In this document: positions 39,503 through 53,000 of the stretch, in pieces
How positions within the stretch are numbered: the first letter of the stretch is position 1
How the letters are laid out: every line of letters starts with the position of its first letter
Source of the DNA: Marisa cornuarietis
Taxonomy: Eukaryota > Mollusca > Gastropoda > Architaenioglossa > Ampullariidae
Direction: 5' to 3'
DNA length: 64,000 bases
Assembly: GCA_004794655.1 (NCBI GenBank)
Contig: SMMW01000534.1
Coordinates: 3,963,001 to 4,027,000, forward strand
Notes under the pieces: generated by a model
Seen by the model: the letters and a program-made list of their open reading frames with translations, nothing else
Told to the model about the DNA's origin: nothing
Database searches by the model: none
Position numbers and translations under genes: made by a program

Positions 39503-42500
39503 GGAAAGAGAGAAAGAAAGCAAAAGAAGAGTTTCCCATTAGCGTTTCTCAATACAAAATCCACTTCTAAGACTTTTTTTGTGTCTCATATACCTTTCCG
39601 CAAGATGTCTTTAAAGTGTCAAAAGGTGAGACACATCAGAGAATGGTAACCTGCCATAAAACTGCCTGTTACCTGGTCCCCCACGGATAAGTTTTTAACA
39701 TAAATGGCTGAAAGACGTCAGAGCGATCAAGACAGAGTGTATCTCATTCCGCCATGAGATAAATCGGGTAGCACTGAAAAACGATACCCGGGTATCACAA
39801 GGAACGTTCTACCTTCTGTCCATAGGAAAACGAAATCATTAACTTCTTTTTCATTATACGACATGCGTTTCGAGTGTGGGGCTCGTTTTTAATTTTTGGA
39901 TGGTGACAGTAAAACTACTTTGTAACAAACTTCAACAACAACAAGCACGAAGCTGATTTCTGTGACAGAAGCCTGCAGTGGCGCCATCTTGAGGGAAAAG
40001 CTCGCATCTATCAAACAAAATAAACACGGTTAATTGAGGTGTTCATCCTGCTGATTACCTGCAGCCTTCGACTGAAGGAATGGCAAAGTTAATCTGTACT
40101 GTACGAGTATAAATGCTAAGGATAATATCTTGAGTCGCCATTACAATATTTCTACATACTTTCATGTCACAATAATTATAAACAGATCAAAATTAAATAC
40201 AATTCGTAAGAGTAGTATCTAGAAAGACTTTAAAGTTTTAAGTATTTTCAATTTTCATCAGGCGGACGTTGGGTTATTTACACACACATTTATTTCATAC
40301 TGAGGTCGGCAATGTACAAAGATGAAGATTCAGTTCTTATCGATGACAACTTTCAGGTGAAAGACAGAAGAGCAGAGTTGGCTGTCGACTGGCAAATATA
40401 GTATGCAAGTTCATGTTGGCCACAGAGGTGTGAGGGCTCTGTTCAACTCGCTGACCGTTGACTCCTCACTTGCACTGTTCATCTGCTTGGGTCACTATGG
40501 GTCAACAGCATCGCCACTTTGTCCACTTGGGCACAGCTGGTGAACTGCGGGCTTTGTATTCACATAGCACACACTAGTCTGGTCCTTTAGGTGAGATAGT
40601 GGAGGGCTGGACAATGTCTCGATCGTGAGCTGCACCTAAGGACAAAAGGGTCACAAGCCAGATGTAAGAGGACCAGAGGGCGTGGGAGGGGGTTGTGGCG
40701 GTAGCGGGAGGGAATTCAGGTTTCTTCACAAAGTAAAGGTAGCTAAAGTGGGGGAGGGGGGGTCGATGCACACAAGCAGAATGGAAAAGATCATCAGTAC
40801 AGACTGTCGATGAAAACTGTGTACTGTCCAAACACATCACGTGGCCACACTCATGGCAACAGCACTCACATGAAAGTAGTGATGTTTAACTCTCGTATCG
40901 AGCTGGTCCAGATGAGATGAGGTCTGACCCGACCCCGGTGACAGGCGCTTTGCAGCTGCCGCCGCCTCGAGCGCACGCGAGACTTGGGGAGAGACCAATC
41001 GTTTCCACCACAGATGTCATGGGACAAAGTCTTCAGGTATGCTTTCAGTGGAGTCGCAGGTTTACATATAGGAAAAATTGACTGACGAGTTGTTATGTTG
41101 TTAGTTTGTGAATTATGAAGTAGGGGCGTTTAAAAACAGGAGACGATGGAGTAACACAGGTACAATCATGTCACAAAGAGGCTCACGAACAGGTTATACA
41201 CTACAAACTAGTAACAAATAAACCAAACATAGCCCTTCCATAAAGTTGTGTCAAAGAACGATTAACAGGAAGAAATGTCAAAAGGTAAACGATCGGAGAA
41301 GAAGAATGGCAGTGCCACTGTTACATCAGTTTTCACTTTCTTGTCTCTCTTTGGGCGCCACGCACCTATTTTTTATTTGCTTTAATTCAATTGTCTCCCC
41401 CCACCCCCAATCCCCACGACCCAAACCTCTGGGTCTAACCTTTGGATGGCCTGTCCACAGAGCAAACCAAGAAAATCACTGTGACAATTGTCTGTCCCAT
41501 CTAGTGTCAACATATCTTGCTGCTGCCATGACAACCGGAAGCGTCGTTGAAGGAGTTTTGGGCCGGCTACGCGATGTTTATGAAACAGCAGACGATCAAG
41601 ACGATCATTTATATTTGTACTCACACTCCATTTCGCCATGTCATATCGAAACCAGTTTTGTTTAAGATCTACTGGGAAAGAAAGCTCGTTGAACAACAAT
41701 CTGTCCCGCGCTGTCTAATCTTTATTTTGAGACTGTCTGGGAAACTCCATGAGGTATTTACCTCATCCACCCAGACGCCTAGAGATTGTACTTACTCTCA
41801 TTTTTTCTGTCACTCACATACTCTCTCTCTCGCTCTCACATACACGCACGCATGCCTGTGCGCGGATTGTTGTAACGAGGGGTCACACAGCCAGAAATGC
41901 ACACACACACACACAGGATTCTTTGAACGTGAGATGATGGGATCGGCAAACTAGAAGGTACATTAATGTTTGTCTTCCATCGGCCACTCGTTAACAACTC
42001 TCTTCCGTCGAAAGAATAGGCTGAGAGAACATTTGCGTGTATGGAAATATAGTAGGTGTTCACAGATATACCGACAAAAAAAAGGTATAAATGCGAGTAC
42101 ACTTGTACTCTTAGGGACAGTAATCCACGTGCCTTTCTTTCTCTTGTGTTATTGCAAAGATCACCAAATGCCTTAACTGTTGATATTTATAAATTTCCCT
42201 CATACACCTGTATACACACCAATCCATCTCTTTTGACCTTTTGCTCACAAGCCATTCGTCCACATCTTGCTCTGTCTTCAAAGGGGTTTCTCCATGTTTC
42301 TAGCCTCGTTGCCATCGTCTGTCGATGTCGATGACGGGCATCGATGGAAAAACGCGATGATGACATCGACAGGTGTCCCTGTATGTTGCGCGCGCACTCA
42401 CGAGCAGGACCAGCGGCTGTTGGACCTAAGAACATAATTATTCTCTTTGCTTCCTGTCTCCCGCTACACGGTCCTGTGACAACGCAGACAACCCTGCCAG

Positions 42501-43183
42501 TCACTTCCGATTCTCTTCGATTAGCGCAGTGAAGAGGGAGACTGAAATGGGCGCATAATCCATCACTCTGTATCCTGTCCTCCTAATAGACCAGCTGTCA
42601 GCCTCTCGCCCGCCTCACTTCTGTCAATTTAGGTTTTCCCGGTGGGCTGGACAATGACTAAGCTTTACCACCCTCCAAATTAATTCCCCCCCCTCTTTCT
42701 CTCTCTTTGTAAAAAGTATTATAGGTTTCGTCTAGATCTTGACAACGTAAAAACGAGTGGGAAAAAAAACAACACACCCATTTCACATCTTGTAGAAGAG
42801 ATTCAAAACTGAAGTGAATGTGATGTGAAATGTCTAGAAGTGCTGCGAGCGAGACCAAAGTCTCGTGTGAAACCATAGTGTCCTCGCTGACGACATATTC
42901 CTGTCTTTGAGATAACTGCTGATGAATCATAATTTTAAATATACGATCTACATCAGCCCACGAGGCTTCCAGACAGAAGACGAGGCCGGTCAGATGAAGC
43001 TGGCAATAGCACGAGAGAGACTGAGGAGAAGCTCTTTACTGGAAACCTGCATTCCAGAAGAAATAAGGATCACACCCAAGCCCGTCCAGCGACCACCGTG
43101 CAAAGAGGATTACATGGCAGTCAGACGAAAAAACAGCAATTCCGAGACTGTCTCGCGTGTCACACACGCATGCACGCACTCTG

Positions 43184-43220
<37 letters not shown>

Positions 43221-43457
43221 ATTCATTTGCACTCTTACGTTTCGAAACCTCTCAGCTAATGAAACCACATTGTCAACAAAGAAAAAACGTTTTAAACATT
43301 GTCCAGCAGTGTCCCTTATTTCTTCTTAGTCCAAACGTTGTACTAAACATTTGACTCTTGCTTTAGTTCTGAAGTTTTCTGCCAGAAACTATTTTGTCAT
43401 TTTTGTCACGCGTTGTTCATTCATAACTTCAATGAAGCTCTTATCTTTTCTCTCCCC

Positions 43458-43492
<35 letters not shown>

Positions 43493-46400
43493 CACTGATT
43501 TTCTTTGAAATATACATTCACTCATTAAAAAAAAAAAACTCCGCCCAGCTTTGTGGCCTTCATTTATGCTGAAGAGCAGATGGGGTGGGAGGTGGCGCGG
43601 ATGCACGAACACCTGGCAAGATAAGTCCTCTCGATTACCTGTGTACCTGGGGCTACCAGTCTCTGTAGTCTGCCCCTCCAATTGTTATCCTAGATATCTA
43701 AAGGCAACGACCGGCTACCATTAGAATCTTTAACTAGGTACACTCAACACCATAAGTGCTCGACTGTAGTCCTGATTATAGTGGAACATGGAGCCATGGC
43801 CTTCCATCCATAAAAAACACTAATAATTGTTGGAGGTTTTGGGACCGTCAGTTTAAATTGTTTGGAGGGAGGGAGTTAGCCCTTCCTCTGCTCCTACAAA
43901 AACGTTTTTCAACCAGTTGCCAAAAAAAAAGACAGTAATATGCATGTGTTGTTATCGTGCCCTTTATCCCCGAAGTCATTTGCATGTAAAAGTACGTCGC
44001 TGATGTTTGATAAAACATTTCCTTGCACGTGCGGTTTATTACAAAATGTCTTATACGACGAAACCTCTGACCAAAACAGTTTTCCTTGGCAAATCTTACA
44101 AACTCTCTTACGCGATTTAGGCAGGTTTCAGCACGATGGGAAACCCTACATCTTTCCCTCTTTAAGGCCTCCTGGATACAGTTGTTCCCCCTAATGACTG
44201 GGTAAAGCTCAGTGGAAGACCCTCTTTCCCCAACTCTGGACAAATACTCTCCACTGTGATCTCTGTGCTCCTTCCATTCTGGAGACACACGCATGTGCAT
44301 AGAACAGTGCTGCTACTTTCTCCGAGTAGAACACGGCCGAGAGAAATAGTACATCACCGAGTCAGTTTATCATGCTCATTTTTCGCAGGTTATCACCCTG
44401 TCACGTGGTAATTCATCACACTCCCCTCGCTTGACATGCTGTCACGTGGCAGTCTAGTCTCTTGTTTCACTGTTCATCATACTGTCAACGGGAGTTTCTC
44501 CACCCATTCATATTTTATCCCGCTGTCAGCAAGGCAGTGCTGACAATTTTCCACGCTTACAATCCTAACAATCAGAAAGTTTTTGCTGTTTTCTTTGCCA
44601 GACACTGGAAGCTGTTTGCACAGACGGTGATCGACCTTTCTGTAGACTTCACACGATTAATGCTAATACTATCGACAATGCCTCTATAAAACTACCAACT
44701 TGAATACACGTCCGTGCTAAAACAGGTATTATCTCCCCCCCCCCTGCCCCTTACATTCAACAATAATAATTATTGCTTCTCGAGGCAACATCTGATTACA
44801 AAGTGTAGACGCGCCATCGATAAAGTTAGCTTGTCGCCGACAGCTGTTCAGTGGCAAGGTAAACAAAGGCCCGTGTTCTGCAGGTCAGTAGGCTACCTGG
44901 CTGGCTGACTAATCTATCTATGCTACCGCAGCTGGTGGCTTCTTACACCTGCTCCGAACTTCTGCCTTCGAGGCTGTGACATCCTACCAAGGAGCAGATT
45001 CTAATCGTCTCTCACGGACAGTTCTGTGAAGCTATGCAGGCTGATGATGTGGTCGACCGGAACAATAGGTCGTTGGTTGCTTCTTGTCCACCTAGCAGTA
45101 ACGAGTGACTTATTTTTATGGACTGGAACCCCCAGGGGAGGCGCAGGGTTGGGAGACTCAGACAGACGTGGAGAAGATCGGTCCATGGTGGAGGCAGCTG
45201 GAATGACATGGACCCAACTGGGGAGGGAGGCCCAGAACCAGGTTCGCTGGCGTGGTGTAGTTGCGGCCCTATGCTCCACTGGGGCGAAAAGGAATAATAA
45301 TAATAATTATTTATTTGTATATTAAAGCGGAAAGAAAGCTTTGAATTCTGCCTTCTACATATTGTTTCCTAGAAACGACGAGCCACTTACAGTTCACTGC
45401 AGCTATTGCTTTGATGCCAAACGGTTCTATGACCTTTTTCACCTTTTAGCAGCTTCTATTTTTATACTGTAGCACCTGTTCTCGCTGAATCAGCTACTGT
45501 TTGTACAAATGTCTGCTGCCATTTCTTACACATCCGCAAAACGACTATTTGCAAACATCTTCATAAGTTATCGTCTCCTCACAAGAAATCCATGACTGTT
45601 GACGGGAAAATGTACTACTTGCTCTTACCAAATCAACTCGTGAAAATCTTTAAAGGGCCAACACGAGGGTGGTTTTTTTTTTTAATATACACTTCTCGCT
45701 GAGATCAAGGTCTCCTTTCTCGCCACATAACAAAACAGGGCCGGAAAATGCATTGCCCGGCCGTATTTGACCACAGTATTTGACAAGTAAGCTTGTAAAC
45801 TCTTCGTTGCCAGCTATTTCATGGGTACGTACAACGGCCGTAGTTATGAAGCGAGGGTAAGTCATTGCCCTGGGGCAACATGGGAAACGAAAGGACAAGA
45901 CCCCGCAGATGTTGTTTTACCCCCTGGGGCCGTGGTAAAGGTGCCCTGTGGTCAAGAAACACGAAGTAGAGTCCGCGGGGGTATCTACACTGCTTTAAAA
46001 CTTCGGAAACAACGCTTCTCCTCGAACTCCCCAGTTAAGGTGACTAACCACTGAGGGTGTAGGCGCCAAACAGTTTGCACATGCAACTACAATTGTATGT
46101 GCATATATCCGCGCACACTTTTCACACACAAACACACAAACACACACACACACGCACGCACGCACACGCAGCTTGACGCACCCCCGCCGCTCCGAAGGAC
46201 ACGTATAAATACATTTCTTGTAAACTATGAGCATCAAGTCCCTTATGACTGATCAAATCAAAATATCGCCTCTCAGTTGTCCCCAGGCCAAGATGACATT
46301 CAGATTCCACACATTGCCGAGTAGGATTCATGATGTCTGTCGTTTCAGCCCCAAGCTGATAGTTGCATCCACCCCTACCCTCCCACCCAATTCCCTACCT

Positions 46401-46998
46401 TCCCTTCCCTCGGCTTTCACAGAGAGAGAGGTGTGAGTGTGTGTACGAGCGCGCGCGTGCGTGCACATGTTTGGGTGAGTGAGCCAGCGAATGAAAGGAA
46501 CTGAACCAAGCTGGTCATTGTTTGGGTCCAAGTTCATCACAACTGCTTTAAAACATCACAACAATATTTCAAAGTTTTAAACAACGCAAAAAGATGCTTC
46601 ACGTGAACTAATAATTAATTTCATAAATCACTTAAAACAATGTCAGTAAAGACAGCTGTTATAAGACTTGCGACAAGGGAAAGATACATGTCCCCCCCCC
46701 GCCTCTTCCTGCGCACATGTACATGCACTATTACTGTCATCAAGAGATTACACGATTATTTTTTAAGCTACATCACTACTGAAGACTCCTGCGGTTTTAT
46801 TTTAAAACGGACATCATCGGTTAAAGAGTTCCCTAAGTCGATCATCAAAAATGCTAAATGATTTTTACAGCCGTAATCTCTTCGTGCAAAAAACAGGACC
46901 AAACAAGGAAACAAATCGAGGGATAATGGGCGGGATGAGCAGGTTAAAGGTCATAAAGTCGTGAGTTCGAAAGCATGTCGGTTGCAGCGAGTGACTTT

Positions 46999-47054
<56 letters not shown>

Positions 47055-50000
47055 GGTTTGTTTGTGTGAAAAGATTGTTGAGACATCTAGAGTAACGCCA
47101 AATGACTCGCTCTACGAAAGAAGTGACAGGGTGTGTTGTTGGGTTGCATTCCCCTCCATAATCTACACAATCTACCTTAAGTTTATTCTGTTGCCTGTCC
47201 TGGTTTTTCTGATTAAGCTTTAATTTTCCCACAGTTTAAATAACCTTGTTCTACGTGCTATCCTTCATCTCTCTCTCTCTCTCTTGCTCTTTCGCACGCG
47301 CGCACACACATACATGCACAATCTATATATTACCATATTCATGCAGAAAATGAAACTGCTGCCTTCGAAAGATTCCTTCACGCTAACATGCTATGCCAAC
47401 CTCCCTCCCCCCCAAAAAAAAGGAAAAGGGTTATGGAGAATAGTGGGCGTTGGCTTGTTTTGAATCTCAAGTCCGAAGCAAGTACAAGGTATTTATTGTA
47501 TACATCTTACAGAGTGTTGGGACGTGTGTGGCAGGTGGAGGCTGAAACCTAATAAAAATCCACACCGTTTATTCGATGCCCACCAAATTTGTCAGAAATA
47601 TTCGCTTTGATTGTGGCTCAGTCGCTGACTTGTTTGGTTGGTGTACGTTGCTCTGGAGAAAATTTGTTTTTGATATTTATTCTCTGCGTTGTAAGATGTT
47701 GCTAGTGGCTGCAGGAAAAAAAACCAAACCAATATATATATATATAATTATATACGAGAAGAAAATGCGACAGGTCTCCTACGCTGAACAAACATTGGCG
47801 ATGTCATAATTTGAGAGAGTCCGATGAGAGAGAGGATTGGGGGAAATGGGGAAATGGGGAAAAGAGAGAACGACAGAGAGAGTCGCTGAGAGGAGGTGAA
47901 CCCCCGATGCCAGAAATATAAACCTGTCACCTTTAGGACAAAGTATCAAGAGTAGAAAGTGTTTTACTGTTTGTCTACACCAACGCTAGGCCAGAGTACA
48001 GTTGACTTAAATCAACGGTCGGATCAAAAGTTGACAGCAACAACACAGCTGGAGAAGTCAGACAACGACAAAAAGTTGCGCATGCGCACGCAGTTCTGAC
48101 TTTACAGCAACTGCTCGGCTTTCTTGACCTCCCACAGTGTCACCTGCAACATGACAGACTTAATTCCCAGCTCTCACTGCATGCAGCCCCTCGACATCCT
48201 CACATACACTGATACACACATCACACGGAGCCCCAACTTTCCTGACGAAGCTGGGTCTGACATCCACGTTGTTGTAGGCGCACATGTACACCACTCAATC
48301 CACCTACAGCACACTACGCACAATCAACTGAAACTCATCAACAGATGAGGACACCATGGCCTTACTTCAACCTGTCAACGCCTGTACAACGAACGACAAT
48401 CCCACTATGGAAGGCAAAATGTGGTAGTTAATTTTATGATACTATGATTTCGTATGCAGTTTTCAGATTTACACAATTGTGTCTGTGAGATCGTTTGCAC
48501 AGTTCTAATCGTTAAATTTCTGCACGTCCACCTTCGTTTTGGATGTCAGTGATGGCCACCACGATGCGAAATTCTCAACCGAACTGCCGTAACGACCCCA
48601 CCCATACATGCATTCACGTTCATCTTTTGTTATACGGTTCACCCTGCCATGCAGACAACATATTCCCACGCTTCTTCAACAGGTTTTCCAGAACTTCGAC
48701 CCATCGTTCGATTCGTAAACGGTCCTGAACTGCTCTGTGGTCCTGTTTGCTTCTCTCTGCGCATGAATACAGTCACAAGTGTATGGAGACCCGCGCTAAC
48801 ATCCGCCCGCTCCCTTTCATATCTTTTTCGATCGACATGATTAACGAGTATCAATCCTCCAGTGGGGGGGGGTGTTAAAAGATACGCCACCCTCTAAGGG
48901 TGTCCTGGCAACTAAGTGGCACTGCACGCATTCTAATGCTCAGAAGTTCTAAGCCCTCGGTTTTTCATTCCTTCCCGGGTGCATACTTTTGTCGCTATGT
49001 CTTGTCCCAGCCTTGAGGTGTACGCGATATTGGCCAACGACTGAGAGAGAGAGCAAGCGAGTGGAGAGGGGGACGGGTGGCATGTTAAGGGTGGGCGATG
49101 GGGCACGCTGCCACCCGGTGTCATACCTTCTCTTCCCCGTCACTACCGCCACCTCCAAGCACTCCAAACCTGCCAGGTGAGCTGTCAGACTTCCGACAGC
49201 AAAGCGCACGACAAGCGCAAGGGGCAATTAATCTCAGTAAAACTGCTTCCTCTCAGGCTACTCCACACCCCACACTCACCACCAACACCCGGTGTCGAAG
49301 CACCGACATACACAGTTTTATCACAAGGCGACAAGCACTGGGGTCGGTATTCGCGTCGCATTGGCAAGTACCGACCTGATACTCGAGCCGGTCAAATAAG
49401 CTTTTGTGTTATGTCCCTTTATAAAGACTAAAAAACGTTATTTACTTCGCGAATTCTAAAATAAATACAAATACTTATTTATGATTATTGAGGCGATGGA
49501 CCAGAAGAGCCAGTTGCTTGATTATGTGAGCAATACGAATTAGAGCCATAGTATTCTGGGAATGTAAAACTATCAAACTGGGGATTTAAAGATAATTCTA
49601 CAGGTCTTGGCCAAGAGTGTCAAATGTTTTTTTTAACTGAATGCAGACAGCGGATATTACCAATGAAGATGATAATTGGGTGGTGGATAAAGTTGCATGC
49701 ACTTCTCCCTCCTCTTTCTCTCACCCCATCTCGTAGAACCGGTAAAAGGGTAGCGGGTAAGTGAACCTCCACTTAGGCGTGAAAGCGTTACCCCGGTCTT
49801 ATTTGCTGCTCACTGCCCCCAGAATAAAGACGCCCACATGTCACAACCAAGTGTCGCTAACATCGAGACTAGAAAAGCATGTATCGCCCGGAGTGCTGCA
49901 GTTTTTAAACCACCTTCTAAAAATAAAAAAGATGGGTGAAGCCATACCGGATGCAATAATGAGGCCATAAATTTAATGGTTCGTTCAGCCACGAGATGCA

Positions 50001-53000
50001 ATGGCGCCGGGTATGGAGGTCTCAGTGGGAGGGGGAGGAGTTTACTCCTACAGGTTACTCGAGTCACAGTTTCGGGGGGGAGGGGGGTGATAAAATTAGT
50101 TATCTTTGACAGCAAAAGGTCTGACACCCGCGCGAGCAAGGGTGTGGGTAAACAAGTGGTCTGTGGAGGAATGCCTGGGCGCTGTTTATATTTATCGAGG
50201 TGCCGAAGATTATCGCCGGTTTCAAATGAACAGAGACGTGACTAATACATGCAGCCGCTAACTGGTCCCCCGGGTCTCACCAGGCGGTGGCGGAGCGGCT
50301 AACAAAGGAAGGAAGGTATGGTGCGTGGAATGTTAGCCTTGTGTCATTTCTTACCCCGGGGCCTATGTGCTCACCTCTGTAATTGCTTTGTGAGGTCATG
50401 CATCTGCAGGTATGGTCAAAATAAATAAATATACATTAAATAAAATATCTGAACTTAACAAACTACTTTCTTCAGACCAGTATTTTTAAGTTTTTAAACC
50501 TATTTAAAAAGAGAGAGTGATAGCTGTGAATACTAAGATGTTTCACGGTCACATGTACTCACCTCCTTGTCCACTGACAAATACTTCTAATAATAATACT
50601 AACAACATTTGTCGACAGCATTTCCCCGTGTGGGGTGAGCCCAATGTGCTGTGCCCAAATTAATACAAACAAACCCATAATTAACCATAGGAAAAAGAAA
50701 TATAAGCAACTGCTAAACAAAAGATGGGTGTTTTAACGCGTGTGACTTTTATTTTATTTCTGAGTGGCGAGGGAGAATGTGGAAGAACGTATGAGCTGAC
50801 AGCTTCTGGCATCATTCAAGACAACACCCAATCAGAGAGCTTAAAGCTCAAGTTAACGAGGTGATGTCATAATACCGAGCTTTCTTTCTCGTGGCATCGC
50901 CGGTAAATAGGTCATGACCTCTTTCCAAAAGGGAGGTGACAACAGCGGTGTTCAAACACTTGTACCTCCTGAACAGAACAGCGTTACCTGTAGACTGTTC
51001 TGAGAAATAAATCGCGTACCAAACTAAATCCACCCATTAAAAAAGTTTTCCACTGGTGCTTGGCGTGACAGATAAAAACAGCATGGACCCAGTGCCTGGC
51101 GTGACAGCTCTAGCTAATGTTGAGCATAGCTTGGACCCAGTGCCTGGCGTGACAGCTCTAGCTAATGTTGAGCATAGCTTGGTCACAGTGCATGACCTGA
51201 CAGCTCTAGCTAATGTTGAGCATAGCTTGGTCACAGTGCCTGGCGTGACAGCTCTAGCTAATGTTGAGCATAGCTTGGTCACAGTGCCTGACCTGACAGC
51301 TCTAGCTAATGTTGAGCATAGCTTGGTCACAGTGCATGACCTGACAGCTCTAGCTAATGTTGAGCATAGCTTGGTCACAGTGCCTGACCTGACAGCTCTA
51401 GCTAATGTTGAGCATAGCTTGGTCACAGTGCATGACCTGACAGCTCTAGCTAATGTTGAGCATAGCTTGGTCACAGTGCCTGACCTGACAGCTCTAGCTA
51501 ATGTTGAGCATAGCTTGGTCACAGTGCATGACCTGACAGCTCTAGCTAATGTTGAGCATAGCTTGGTCACAGTGCCTGACCTGACAGCTCTAGCTAATGT
51601 TGAGCATAGCTTGGTCACAGTGCATGACCTGACAGCTCTAGCTAATGTTGAGCATAGCTTGGTCACAGTGCATGACCTGACAGCTCTAGCTAATGTTGAG
51701 CATAGCTTGGTCACAGTGCCTGACCTGACAGCTCTAGCTAATGTTGAGCATAGCTTGGTCACAGTGCCTGACCTGACAGCTCTAGCTAATGTTGAGCATA
51801 GCTTGGTCACAGTGCCTGACCTGACAGCTCTAGCTAATGTTGAGCATAGCTTGGTCACAGTGCATGACCTGACAGCTCTAGCTAATGTTGAGCATAGCTT
51901 GGTCACAGTGCCTGACCTGACAGCTCTAGCTAATGTTGAGCATAGCTTGGTCACAGTGCCTGACCTGACAGCTCTAGCTAATGTTGAGCATAGCTTGGTC
52001 ACAGTGCCTGACCTGACAGCTCTAGCTAATGTTGAGCATAGCTTGGTCACAGTGCCTGACCTGACAGCTCTAGCTAATGTTGAGCATAGCTTGGTCACAG
52101 TGCATGACCTGACAGCTCTAGCTAATGTTGAGCATAGCTTGGTCACAGTGCCTGACCTGACAGCTCTAGCTAATGTTGAGCATAGCTTGGTCACAGTGCA
52201 TGACCTGACAGCTCTAGCTAATGTTGAGCATAGCTTGGTCACAGTGCCTGACCTGACAGCTCTAGCTAATGTTGAGCATAGCTTGGTCACAGTGCCTGAC
52301 CTGACAGCTCTATCAAAATGTTAAAGCACGGTCCCAGTGCTTGCGCGACCGATTTAAATTAAACGTTACGCATACAACCTTTTTTATTATTTTTTTGTTT
52401 TACTTTCTTCCTACCACGCGCGTTACCAACTGAAGAGGAAACGAAGACTTCTATCACTTTCCGTGTTTTTGTTGTCACTAATAAGGAGTTATCTTTCGAA
52501 TGTAGTGGGGAATTATTCCCTTAACTCTTTTATCTATTCGCACAAATTATTTTTAAGTGCCTATTACTTTTGCCTACCATAACGTATACCTGAACCTTTT
52601 TGGGTGTCGATGGCTTTAACATAAATTCGATTTGAAACTACGATTACACCTATCAGCGGAGGAGTTGCGTCCCCTTAGCGACATTCTTTCTGCCACATAA
52701 ACTCGACAACAGGATATCATCCTGATTAAAGTAAGTGATGTCAAGACTGAACTCATACTTTGTAAACTCCCCCCACGTGCGTCCCTTGGCAATATTCTCG
52801 CAGGACCGTGAAATGCCGTGAGAACTGTGGTCACCGACTCACCATGGTGACGAGCGCTCTTAACACACATGCTCCTCGAGCCCTGTAACCACGGACGTGT
52901 AATGCAAGTTCGTGGTGTAACGATTGCCACACACAGGAGCTGTTTCCCGGCAGCCGCGGAGTAAAAATTGTGGAAGAACTCGAGAGGTCGGAAACTGCGG

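Larger units (their letters stand above)
33644..45100. other. NHS intron 1, middle part; repeats but no gene
   Basis: I found no coding exon here. The region holds (CA)n and (CCA)n runs, a dispersed non-coding repeat at about 37015-37270, and many short random ORFs with no family resemblance. The ORF at 42922-43329 opens in plausible-looking protein but ends in a (CT)/(CA) microsatellite and is not called. Confidence 0.4.

Noticed and set aside
42922..43329. 135-codon plus-strand ORF starting MNHNFKYTIY
   Set aside because: It runs through a CT/CA microsatellite and shows no conserved motif.
43848..44300. 150-codon minus-strand ORF
   Set aside because: No recognisable motif, no splice context and composition like the surrounding intron; probably chance.
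51037..52290. 417-codon minus-strand ORF and 422-codon plus-strand ORF as repeat proteins
   Set aside because: Both arise from a 48-bp satellite unit whose length is a multiple of three. Neither has unique flanking domains, and variation between units does not favour synonymous sites.
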